Positions 16,145 through 25,200 of a stretch of DNA of 31,663 bases are shown piece after piece (positions within the stretch are counted from its first letter, which is position 1; every line of letters begins with the position of its first letter). A program made the position numbers and the translations under genes. The DNA is from an uncultured Collinsella sp. (GTDB taxonomy: Bacteria; Actinomycetota; Coriobacteriia; Coriobacteriales; Coriobacteriaceae). The notes beneath the pieces were generated by a model. That model ran no database searches and was not told the DNA's origin. It was given only the letters and a program-made list of their open reading frames with translations. The stretch is taken from NCBI GenBank assembly GCA_902491765.1, contig CABUIY010000022.1:1-31663 (forward strand), in the 5' to 3' direction.

Positions 16145-19100
16145 CTACCAGTGGGTCTTGCGGCGCTTGATCAGCATGATGAGGGCTATCACTACGAGCG
16201 TTGCCCCCGCTGCTGCTGCGGTGGCGACTAGGGCGAATGTTTGGTCGCCGGTGTTTGCGAGGTTCTTCGCTGTGGTCGTAGTCTTGACCTTGGTGTCGGT
16301 CTTAGCTCCGTTGTCGGACTTGGGCTTGTCCGGGTTCGTCGGGGTCTCAGGAGTCTCGGGGTCCTTTGAGCCTTCGGAATCGGTTGGGCCGGCGGTGTTT
16401 ACCAGCGTATGGTCCAGGAACTTCTTGGCGCACGCACTTGCCTGTGAGAACAGGCGGCGCGTGCGGATCGGGGTGGCGTTCACCGTTGTGGGCGCCGTCT
16501 CCTCGGCCTCGATATTCACGAGCGTCGTGCCGGTGTCGAGACCCACGTCGTTGTATCCCACGTGGCAGTAATACTGCGCACCGTCATCGTCTGCGGTCAG
16601 GTCAATCTCGAGCTTTGAGGCCGTTCCAGCCGCGAGGTTGCCATCGGCACCCACGAGCTTAAACTCCGTCTCGCCGCGGCCCTTGCGGTACCACATATAG
16701 GTCGGTGCCAGCCCTGTTTCGCTATCGTCGGCACCGAGTTGCTTCACATGGCCAATCGCCGAGAGCGTCAGGTGGCTTCCCGCCGCGCGCTCAACCGAAG
16801 AGTCGTATCCAAGATCCGACCCCTCCGCAGCATCCGCCGCAGGTCCGCTCACGGTCATCGTCATGCCATCGGGCATGGTCTTGACCGTGATGATTGCCGA
16901 GCGAATACCTGTTTCGGTCGTGGATCCATTCTTAACGGCGGCGATGGCGAATCGATACTCCGTATTGGGCTGCAGCCCATCCCACTTGAGCGAGGTCTGC
17001 GTGTTGTCGGCAATCTTCCAGCTATTGACGACCGCATCCGCCACATTGCTCTGCAGCATGCCTACGCCGTAGCTAAAGCCACCCTTGTTTGCGAGTACAT
17101 CGTCCCAGCTAAACGTAACGCTGGTCGAATCGACGGCGTTTGCCGTAAAGCCCGTCACGGCCGGCGCGTCGGGCATCTCGACGTCCTTAACGTCATAGCC
17201 CACGATCCAGAACTGGTCGGTGTCCTTGGTGCCGAGCTTGTCGCCCGAGTCTGCCTCGAACTTGTCGACATCCACCGCGTTGACGCCCAGACGCCACACA
17301 AAACCGTACTTGCCCTGCGCGGCCTCGGGCAGGTTGTCGACGGTGCCGCCGTATTCGGTCGATTCACTCGAGGAGTTACCCGTAGTAAAGCCGGCGTTGG
17401 CACCAAAGCACAGGCCGCCAAACAACTCGTGCTTTGCGAGCTTCGCGCCCATGACAACGCTGCCGTTCAGCGTCAAGCCGAGCTCGAGCTCCTGCTCCTT
17501 GCCCTCCTCGACTTCGATGGTCTGCTCAATGCTCGCCCCCGACTGCGCGGCGGCGCCGTTAAACCCATCGTGCGTGTAGGCGCGCGTTACGCCAGGCTTG
17601 CCCAGGCCAAAGGAATCCCCAACGGGAGTCTCGCCGTTGAGCGTCGTTTGATAGGTTCCGGGTTCTCCCGACCGGTTGGTCAAAAAGTAGCTGAGCGGCG
17701 TCATATTGTGCTGTTTGGCAATGCGGTCATAGGCCTCGACATTAACGACCGAGGTCTGCGCGCCGAGCGACACGGGCGCCGCCATCACGCCCTTGCCACC
17801 AGTTTCCTCATTTTCGATCTCATACTCGTAATAGACCATCGGAATCGTGTAGAGCACGGCCTTGTCACCCTCGCCGGCATGCGACTCATAGCTTACGCTT
17901 GCGCTGACCGTGCGCTCGCTCCGGTAGTCATAGCATCCCTCGGCGGCAAAATCGACTGAAGCATTCATCGCGACCAGGGGCGGACCGGTCTGCACCTCGA
18001 CGGCAACGCCCAACTCGGCGCCAATGGTATAGCCCTGGGATGTCCCCGTGCCCTTTTCCTCTCCGTATGACGTGCCGCCCAACACCAGATAGCCGTATGC
18101 CTGCTCCAGATCCTCAACATAGGGCGCATCCTGCAGCACGGCAAGCACGCGCGGGTTGGTATAGACCTTGTAGCGGTCCTTGTACGTGATCTTGACGCTG
18201 TCGTTGTCGACATCGGGCAGCGCGAGCGAGATAAATGTGCCGTAGGTAGTGCCGCGACGGTTGCTCTCGCTAATCACCTGCTCCTCGCCGCGGCGCACCT
18301 TTCCGTTCTCGTCGAGCGAAAAATGCGAGGCGGTCATCCAATAGTAGTCATCGTTCTTGCGCAGGTCCTCGTCGCGGTGCTTGCCCACCACGGCGATAAA
18401 GCTCTCGTTATAGCGGTCCGAACCCGAGACGCTGCCCGCCTTGACGTCGCTGATCCACACCTGTTCTATACCCTTGTGGTCATGCTTGTTGCTGCTGTTG
18501 TATTGCTGACCGCTCATGCTCATGGTTCCGACCATGGACCCCAAGCCCTGAGCCCCGCTCTGTGCCGTGTTGCAGGCAAAGTCGCGGAACACATCGCCGC
18601 CCACGAGCACCTCGTCAACCGCCAGCTGCTCGGACAGGCCGTCAAGGTTGGCAGTGGCAAGGGCAATAGGCGCCAAGGTGCACGGATAGCGCTTATCCTG
18701 AGCGCTATCCTTCCATGCGCTGTTGGGCACATGCATCAGCCCATAGGAGGCGAGGAGCCCGTCTCTGTATTCCTTACAATCGGAAAGCTTGAACTCGCCA
18801 GACTCCGAGTCAAAATACGCGTAGCGGTACAGCGCGCCGTACAGCCCCTTGCTGCCGTCAGAAGCGCCGTAATCAAAAGCGCTGCGTTGCCAGTCATAGC
18901 CCGCAAGAATAAGGCCCGTGACGGTTTCACCCGTCTTCTTTCCTTCTTCATCGTAGGCGGCAAACGTGCCGAACGTCGCATTCGCAGCGACCATGGTCTT
19001 GCCGTTCGCGGAGAGGGAGATTGCGCCCTCGTCGCCCAGAGCATCGACATGGACGAGCGCACCCTTGGATGCATCCCACGAAAACAGCTCGCAATGCGTC

Positions 19101-20236
19101 GACTTATCAATATTCTTCTTGCCGTAGGGTGCCGAGACCACGATGGCGAGGTCATCGCAAAAATCGCGATCGAGGTCGCCGGCCGCTAGCGAAACGACAG
19201 GAGCTGACTGAAGCTGCGTCCAGGAGTCGTTCCCGCCCTTGTTGTGCGTGGTGTAGTCCGCGGCGTTACCGGCATCGATCTTGACGACGCTTTGCTTCCA
19301 GTTGCCGCCCTCCAAGTCATACATGTCGACTACAGCCTTGCGCACGCCGTTCTCGTCGACATAGCAGCCCGCGTAGACAAAAAGCTCGTCGACGCCGTCG
19401 CCATCGACATCGCCCGCCTCGACATCAAAGACGGCGTCGTGCTCTTGCAGGTAACCGGCATCCAGGTACTTAAAACGGCCTTCGTACATCATATTAGTGT
19501 TGACCGTCACCGGCAGGTGTGTGTCGAGAGTGCGCGTACGCCCGTTGCTAAACGAGTAGAGGACCAGCTCAACCTTTCCGGCGTATGACTTGCCGTCAAT
19601 CGTCGTGGAGGAACTGTCGCCGTAGGCACGGAGCTCGGCAACGCGGCTCTTTTTGCCCGTGCTGGCGTCGCTGCAGAACTCAACACTCGTGGCGTGAATG
19701 CCCGAGAAACCGTTGTTGTCGTTGGCGAGTACTGTTGAGGACTCATTGTTGCTTAGGTACGACCAGGTGCCGCCACCGTAGTCGCTATGCTTGTAGAGAT
19801 CGCTGTTCGTATCGAAGTTGTTGACGTTTTGCCAGAACTTTGCGGCGCCCCACACACTTCCATAGCCATCGGTGAGTTTGCTGCTGCCGCCAATGTCACC
19901 GCGCTCGACGTTCTCGAGCTTGTCGCGCAGAGTGTAGCGATTGCCATGGCTACCGTTAGCTGCCATATAGACCTCGCTGCGCGTGGCAAACGTCGTGGGG
20001 GTATCAGTGGAATAGGGGCCAACGGTATCGGCCGGAATGTCCTCGCTCGTGCCCAGACCCAGGGCTTGATAATCCTGCTCGGTCATATCGGTGATTGCGG
20101 GCGCGTCTGCCGCCTGGGCAACCTGGGGCGTGGCCGTGAAGCAGGCGACGCTCGTGGCGATCAACGCAGCAAGCGCCGCCGTCCCAACAAGCGGGATTTT
20201 CGACAGCCTACGGATACGGGGGTGTGGAACGTACAT
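16145..20236 (-). CDS. large secreted surface protein with LANTG sorting signal
   Basis: A 1363-residue secreted wall protein. Residues 1-43 form a signal peptide ending near AQA-AD. Two FG-GAP/EF-like segments are seen near 269-290 (GDVDGDGVDELFVYAG) and 349-368 (GDLDRDFCDDLAIVV). A long beta-rich region with polar/hydrophobic alternation lies at about 740-1010 and has no family I recognise. A fibronectin III-like domain is at about 1023-1123 and an Ig-like domain at about 1130-1240. A Pro/Lys/Thr linker precedes LANTG at 1326, a hydrophobic stretch and KRRK. LANTG instead of LPXTG suggests a class-specific sortase, which is not in the window. I choose ATG 20236 because GCGAGG is close upstream. 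The role is probably adhesion or carbohydrate contact, which is inference. Confidence 0.85.
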   Translation of the reverse strand: MYVPHPRIRRLSKIPLVGTAALAALIATSVACFTATPQVAQAADAPAITDMTEQDYQALGLGTSEDIPADTVGPYSTDTPTTFATRSEVYMAANGSHGNRYTLRDKLENVERGDIGGSSKLTDGYGSVWGAAKFWQNVNNFDTNSDLYKHSDYGGGTWSYLSNNESSTVLANDNNGFSGIHATSVEFCSDASTGKKSRVAELRAYGDSSSTTIDGKSYAGKVELVLYSFSNGRTRTLDTHLPVTVNTNMMYEGRFKYLDAGYLQEHDAVFDVEAGDVDGDGVDELFVYAGCYVDENGVRKAVVDMYDLEGGNWKQSVVKIDAGNAADYTTHNKGGNDSWTQLQSAPVVSLAAGDLDRDFCDDLAIVVSAPYGKKNIDKSTHCELFSWDASKGALVHVDALGDEGAISLSANGKTMVAANATFGTFAAYDEEGKKTGETVTGLILAGYDWQRSAFDYGASDGSKGLYGALYRYAYFDSESGEFKLSDCKEYRDGLLASYGLMHVPNSAWKDSAQDKRYPCTLAPIALATANLDGLSEQLAVDEVLVGGDVFRDFACNTAQSGAQGLGSMVGTMSMSGQQYNSSNKHDHKGIEQVWISDVKAGSVSGSDRYNESFIAVVGKHRDEDLRKNDDYYWMTASHFSLDENGKVRRGEEQVISESNRRGTTYGTFISLALPDVDNDSVKITYKDRYKVYTNPRVLAVLQDAPYVEDLEQAYGYLVLGGTSYGEEKGTGTSQGYTIGAELGVAVEVQTGPPLVAMNASVDFAAEGCYDYRSERTVSASVSYESHAGEGDKAVLYTIPMVYYEYEIENEETGGKGVMAAPVSLGAQTSVVNVEAYDRIAKQHNMTPLSYFLTNRSGEPGTYQTTLNGETPVGDSFGLGKPGVTRAYTHDGFNGAAAQSGASIEQTIEVEEGKEQELELGLTLNGSVVMGAKLAKHELFGGLCFGANAGFTTGNSSSESTEYGGTVDNLPEAAQGKYGFVWRLGVNAVDVDKFEADSGDKLGTKDTDQFWIVGYDVKDVEMPDAPAVTGFTANAVDSTSVTFSWDDVLANKGGFSYGVGMLQSNVADAVVNSWKIADNTQTSLKWDGLQPNTEYRFAIAAVKNGSTTETGIRSAIITVKTMPDGMTMTVSGPAADAAEGSDLGYDSSVERAAGSHLTLSAIGHVKQLGADDSETGLAPTYMWYRKGRGETEFKLVGADGNLAAGTASKLEIDLTADDDGAQYYCHVGYNDVGLDTGTTLVNIEAEETAPTTVNATPIRTRRLFSQASACAKKFLDHTLVNTAGPTDSEGSKDPETPETPTNPDKPKSDNGAKTDTKVKTTTTAKNLANTGDQTFALVATAAAAGATLVVIALIMLIKRRKTHW

Positions 20237-20262
20237 GAGGGACCTCGCTTTATTCGAGTGGA

Positions 20263-20340
20263 GTGGACTCATTTTTGCAAATGATACATCCGATGCCCGA
20301 TATCACGTGTCTCATTTTCGCCAACGGCGTGTCTCATTTT
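20263..20340 (-). promoter_or_regulatory. upstream repeats, possible activator sites
   Basis: CGTGTCTCATTTT occurs twice, at 20306-20318 and 20328-20340, exactly 22 bp apart (two helical turns). A weaker GGACTCATTTT is at 20265-20275, nearer the start codon. On the minus strand these read AAAATGAGACACG and lie 70-105 bases upstream of the LANTG protein gene, so they look like paired operator or activator sites. Confidence 0.45.
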
Positions 20341-20358
20341 TGAGAATCCGAGATGCCG

Positions 20359-20837
20359 CGGAAATCTTATCCCAGCTCAAAGGCCATTTCTGGGATGTAT
20401 TTTCCGTCGAGTGCCTCATCGGGAAACTGCATCCCATTTCAAGCGTCGATTCTGGGACGCATTTTCCCCTTAGACCCTCAACCGGAAACCGCATCCCACT
20501 TTGAGCGCAAATTCCGGGACGCATTTTCCGCTTGAGCCTCATTGGGAAACGGCGTCCCACTTTGAGGGCTGATTGTGGGATGCATTTTCCGGTTTTGCTC
20601 TCATTGGGAAAATGCATCCCGTTTCTTGACCGAATAATGGGACGCAATTTCCCGTTGGAGCGCCTTTGGGAAAGTGTGTCCCACTTCGACCGCCCAGAGT
20701 GGGATGCACTTTCCGCAAAGCACCTCAACGGGAAACTACGTCCCATTCCAAAGGCAAATTCCGGGACGCATTTTTCGAAAGCCTGCCCATCCGGAAAGCC
20801 CGTCCCACTTTGGACGCATCCGGGCACGGAACCATCG
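20359..20837. repeat. tandem hairpin array, 8 units of about 62 bp
   Basis: Units start near 20359, 20421, 20483, 20544, 20606, 20668, 20730 and 20792. Half-sites follow the same alternating GGAAANYGYRTCCCA / TGGGAYGYANTTTCC pattern as the other two arrays, and loops and spacers differ. The last unit is degenerate in its right half (CATCCGGGCACGGAA) and leads into a conserved segment before hairpin copy 2. There is no gene in 20237-21015 besides this array, the hairpin and the upstream repeats. Confidence 0.85.
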
Positions 20838-20866
20838 ACCTATCAGGCCTCCCATCAATAAAGAGG

Positions 20867-20995
20867 CGTCCTCCCGGACGGCGGGGCACGAAGTTCATCG
20901 CGAGTTCCGCACGCAAAGAAGGCCACTTAATGTGGCCTTCGTCTTGCGCAGGACTGTAGAGCAGGGAACTTCGTGCCCCGACGCCCGGGAGGACG
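20867..20995 (+). repeat. long structured hairpin element, copy 2
   Basis: The arms 20867-20896 and 20966-20995 pair at 28 of 30 positions. The interior has the same conserved ATCGCGAGTTCCGCACG, apical stem GAAGGCCAC-TTAAT-GTGGCCTTC and GCAGGACTGTAGAGCAGG. The segment before it (AGGCC, then TCAATAA, then GGCG) is shared with copies 1 and 3. The segment after it (GATGGACCTAGC) contains, on the minus strand, the stop codon of the LAATG protein gene, so the element is that gene's 3' flank. On the minus strand the apical stem is followed by TTTGCG. Confidence 0.87.
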
Positions 20996-21015
20996 TTTCA
21001 TTTAGAAAGATGGAC

Positions 21016-21705
21016 CTAGCGCTTATTCCTTTGAGACAAGAACAGCGCGACCATAAAAGCGATAATCGCTAGCGTTAGCAGCGTCAAAAGCAGAGCGAGC
21101 GAGTTGTCGCCCGTCGCAGCCAGGCCAAACAGGCCGGGCTTTTTGGGGCCAGCGGGCTGCGCAGGAATTGTTTCGCCATCGTCCTCGGCAGTGATTTCCC
21201 AGCGAATGGTCTTGTTTGCGTCGGCAAGCTCGTTGCCCACCGACGTCGGGACACTCAGCTGCAGATTGAGCACCGTGCTGCCATCGCTCGTGAACGTGGC
21301 GACCTGCGTGGGATAGGCGAACACGCTGCCCGGCGTTCCCGTCTGGAGCCAACCGTCAGACGCATCGCCAGCCGACGCCGTTAAGGTAATGGGCGACAGC
21401 AGGTGTGCCGTCTCGTGATTGACAACGGCCCGCACAAACACGCGTACCTGGGACTTTACGCCCGTGGCACGAACCTCGATCTGCTGCTCGCGCGCATCGC
21501 CGGGCATTAGATCTTTAAAGGCGGGAAACAGATCGGGCTCCCCCGAGGAGCCCGTCGCCCCCGTTACCGTCAGCTGGCGCGCATTTCCGTCATAGGCAAT
21601 CGCGGGACTATCGGCAAACGCGCGGGCGGGAACGGCGAGCGCGACCACGCAGAGAATGGCCGCGACCACGGAGCGCGCAACGCCTTTGCGAATCGGGAAC
21701 GCCAT
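21016..21705 (-). CDS. LAATG-anchored surface protein of the SipW operon
   Basis: A 229-residue secreted protein: signal peptide (about 1-32, ending ARAFA-DS), a beta-rich ectodomain with PGDAREQQIEVRATG, typical of TasA/camelysin-related and pilus-subunit folds, and a sorting signal LAATGD at 195 followed by a hydrophobic helix and SQRNKR. It is the last gene of the operon and the only one in it with a wall anchor, so I infer that it attaches the fibre or the giant protein to the wall. ATG 21705 starts two bases after the upstream stop, with GGAGG nine bases before it, so translation is coupled. Its stop lies in the conserved flank of hairpin copy 2. Confidence 0.8.
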   Translation of the reverse strand: MAFPIRKGVARSVVAAILCVVALAVPARAFADSPAIAYDGNARQLTVTGATGSSGEPDLFPAFKDLMPGDAREQQIEVRATGVKSQVRVFVRAVVNHETAHLLSPITLTASAGDASDGWLQTGTPGSVFAYPTQVATFTSDGSTVLNLQLSVPTSVGNELADANKTIRWEITAEDDGETIPAQPAGPKKPGLFGLAATGDNSLALLLTLLTLAIIAFMVALFLSQRNKR

Positions 21706-21707
21706 AC

Positions 21708-22277
21708 TCACGCACCTCCGTGCGGCGGCACCAGCACGCCATCTTTGACCGTACAGTTCCATGCCTCGGTGACCGCATCGTCGGGCGTGGACTGAATCGC
21801 CTGGGTCGAAATGTCGACAACTAGGTTTTTACCATCTGCCTTCTTCTCGGACACGCTCTTGATGAGCACGCCCGTCTTGTCGAGCGGCTTAACAGAAGAC
21901 GTCCAGTAGTAGAACCCGTCGCTCGCAAGAACCCAAGACGAAGGGCTGTTAGTGGCGGCGGCATCGCCTTTATCGCCCCACTCAATGGTGTAGTCGGTGC
22001 CGGCAGCCGGCTCATCCCACAGGCGCGCGCCATCCTTATCCTGCCAGTAGATATCCACCGCGACACGCAGGTATGCCGGAGCCGTGCCCATGTTTTTAAC
22101 CGAGACATCCCTCTTCACGTTGTCCTCGAGCGTCTCGTCCACCGAGGGCTTCACCGAGCCAAAACCAAACTCGTTGACCAGCACGCCCGTAACCGAAAGC
22201 CACGCAAAGGTGCCGGCAGCGCCGGCCAAAAGGAGAACGCCGACAAGGAGGGCGACGATCTGCTTGCGCTTAGTCAT
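21708..22277 (-). CDS. SipW-type signal peptide protein (camelysin/TasA-like)
   Basis: A 189-residue secreted protein with the short basic-hydrophobic leader of SipW substrates (MTKRKQIVALLVGVLLLAGAAGTFAWLSVTG) followed by GFGSVKPSV and a beta-sandwich-like body with NMGTAPAYLRVAVDIYW, typical of TasA/camelysin relatives. The ATG overlaps the end of the giant gene by eight bases, and GGAGG precedes it. It probably needs the SipW-type peptidase of this operon for maturation. It has no anchor of its own. A minor fibre subunit or adaptor is the likely role, by family and context. Confidence 0.8.
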   Translation of the reverse strand: MTKRKQIVALLVGVLLLAGAAGTFAWLSVTGVLVNEFGFGSVKPSVDETLEDNVKRDVSVKNMGTAPAYLRVAVDIYWQDKDGARLWDEPAAGTDYTIEWGDKGDAAATNSPSSWVLASDGFYYWTSSVKPLDKTGVLIKSVSEKKADGKNLVVDISTQAIQSTPDDAVTEAWNCTVKDGVLVPPHGGA

Positions 22278-25200
22278 CCAAGTCCTCCCTCTTCAGCTTC
22301 CCGTTTTCCCAAACGTTCTTAGCCCGCGAACCGCCGTCGACCCATTTATCCTTTGTGCGCGTGTTAACGCACGTCACCACCGCATCGCCCGCGCTCGAAG
22401 CAGACGAAATCTTCAGCTCGGCAGTTTTACCGGGTGCCTTGCCCGGCGTGCTCAGCTCGCCCTGGTAGCGCCATGCCCAAGCCGTGTCTTCCACGACGGT
22501 ATAGTCACCCACCGGAGCGGCGAACTGCACGCTGCCGACATACCAGGTCTCACCGTTTTCCTGCTGCGTTTTATCGACTATCACTTCGACCATGCGTGTC
22601 TCGGGAGAGGCTCCCTCCGCCGTCTTCGTCACCTTAAAGCGGAACGTCTGCCCCATGGCATTGGCGTCGGTGGTCCTTTTGACGATCGTCAACGCATGAG
22701 TCGGGGCAAAATTGAACACGGCATTACCGGCGCCCTGTTCGACTCCGCCCGTCTTCTTGGACTCCAGGCGGTTGGCCAAGTCGAACGAGCCATTGCCCGA
22801 GCCCAAGCTATAGAGTGAGACATATTTGTCGTTTACGGGGTCCTCCGTCACGGATCCATCAGGACCATAGCTCGCCTGCTTGACCGTGACAGTCAGCTGC
22901 GTTCCCATAAACGGCTCGGCAAAACAGACCTTGAACGGCGCCTTATCGGCATTGTCATTGACTGTATTGTCAGCAGTGGGATCGAGCAGCCACTTAAGCT
23001 TCGCGGTCATAGGTACGGGGTGCGCGGAATTGGATGTATCGTTGGCGACTACACGATACGTCACCGGATACAGATCCATGTCTCCCTTGACCGGCTCGCC
23101 CTTAAACTCATTCCAAGACTTCGCAGCACCATTGGCAGGCACATATCGCCATTCCAGGAAGAGTTCGCGCACGTCACCGTTAGCCGCCGCCCGCTCATCA
23201 AGCAGCGCGACGATCTTGGAGTAGGCGTCCGGGTCGTACGCGACGGACTTTTGCTCCATCTCGGGATTGCCGTTGTTGTCATAGACCGGTTTGCCGCTCT
23301 CATCCACCTTGGGAACCTCGACGTTATGGACAAAACCAGCGCCTGTCGCGCGATCGTCGCCCGAGTCGACCGTCGCCGTAAAGATGGGCGCGCCGTCAAC
23401 GCCGTGATAGCACACCTTATACGGCGTAATCTTATACACCGCGGTATACGTTACGTCCTCAAATGGCTCACCGCCCTCGAGAGGGTACTTCTCATCGTCG
23501 GTCATCAGGGTGTATTGGCTATCGGATTTATAGTCGCGCGACCAGCCGACAAAGTCGTACTTGGTGCCGTTTTTGCCGACAACCTCGGTTGCAGCTTTTA
23601 CCTCCAGCGAGATCTGATCGCCAGAGTCGGTGCGCGAAAGCGAGCGCACGGATTCGGGGCTCTCCAAATTGGCATCGATATTCGATTGGACCTTGACCGC
23701 GCTGGCACGGTAGACCGGGTACAGCTCCATGGGGGCCTTGACCACAGTGTTTTTATCCACTATGGGAAGACCGTCCGACCAAACGACATAGCCGCTGCCA
23801 GCAGCCGGCTTGGTTTCCGTCCAGCCCACGAACACGTTGTATGCGCTCGTCGCGGCATCGATGTCGCTGACGTTATACGTTGGTAGCGGCATGCCGTCCT
23901 TAAGGCTGCCGAGAGAATCGCCCTGCTGGGCTACCTTACCGTCCACATCCCTGGCATTGAGATGGTACACAACCGCCAACGGCGAATAGTACGCCACAAA
24001 TGTATAGGTCCCGCCGGGCTCCACCTGATAGGAATATGAGTTACCGCCAGCAGAATCGAGCTCCTTGACCTCACCATTCGGAAGTTCGATCTCGACCTTA
24101 TTTAGCTTATATAACTCGCCGCCGGACTTGTATACCGTCGTTTCGATATCAGGGGTCACCGTTGCCGTAGCAGGATCGGTGTCCGCGTTGATAACGGGAG
24201 CGATGTCGTACCTAGGCACATTGACCTTGTCTGTGCCCTTAAAACCTGCGCGATACAGGTTGGTGGTGTACCTAACGTCGTACTTCGCGTACACCGGATA
24301 GGCATCCTGGTACTGGGTGACCTTGAAATCTGGTTTCACCAGATACGGTTCGGCCTTATCCGGGTCAGAAGTGGTGAAGGAATCGCCCTCGACATCGTAG
24401 ATATAGTTCCAGACGTCAGAGTCCTTCTGGACCTCAGCCGTAGAGATCCAGCCCAGGAACTTATAGCCTGTCACCGCCATCTCCGCATCGGTCGGAGAGG
24501 ACTCGAGGGTCAGTTTAGGATCTGTAATGTTGTCGCTGTCCCCGCCGGAATTCTTATCAACCGTATCATTCGTATAGATGAATGGATACTTGTACGTGTA
24601 ATGAGGATCCTCTTCGCCACTCTTCTTTTGGAGCAAATTGCTCTCGTAGTGACGTGTCGTTTCCTTGCAGACCGCGCCATCTTTCTTATAAAAATCGACA
24701 CGCGTCGTCACCATCGCACGCATGCGGTATTTCGAAGTGTAATTGATTGAAGCCTTTACGGTGTTCTTCTTTTCAGGAGTATTGAGATATGTCCATCGAC
24801 CGCCGATTCTCTCAAGCGTCCAAAACTTCAAGCTATAACGATCGCTGGATGGCTTAAACGTGTACTGCAACGCATTAATAACCTTTTCCTCGTCAAACGT
24901 TCCAGAACCTGGGAAATCTGTATCCACAAGGACATTCTTTAGGGTATCCGCCCCCGTATCGTTTCTCACGTTATGCGAATATGCGCTCATTGGGGCCACG
25001 ATTCGCTTATTGCTGTCGTAGTACCCCTCTGCACACTCGCCCCTATAGGCATTCTTATCGCCATGATTAACGTGCTCGGAACCCCAGTGCACCACGTTCT
25101 CTCGAACATAACTTGTGCCAACCTGATCGTTAAACGGTGTTTCGTACTCGTTCCATACAGAGCAAAGGAGTTCCGAGTTCGTGTATTCATCGTTCGCGTA

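Noticed and set aside
15660..16231. Short plus-strand frames inside the hairpin arrays
   Set aside because: They encode repeated WDAF/GRIF-like peptides because of the 61-bp repeat. They have no ribosome sites and are not conserved between arrays.
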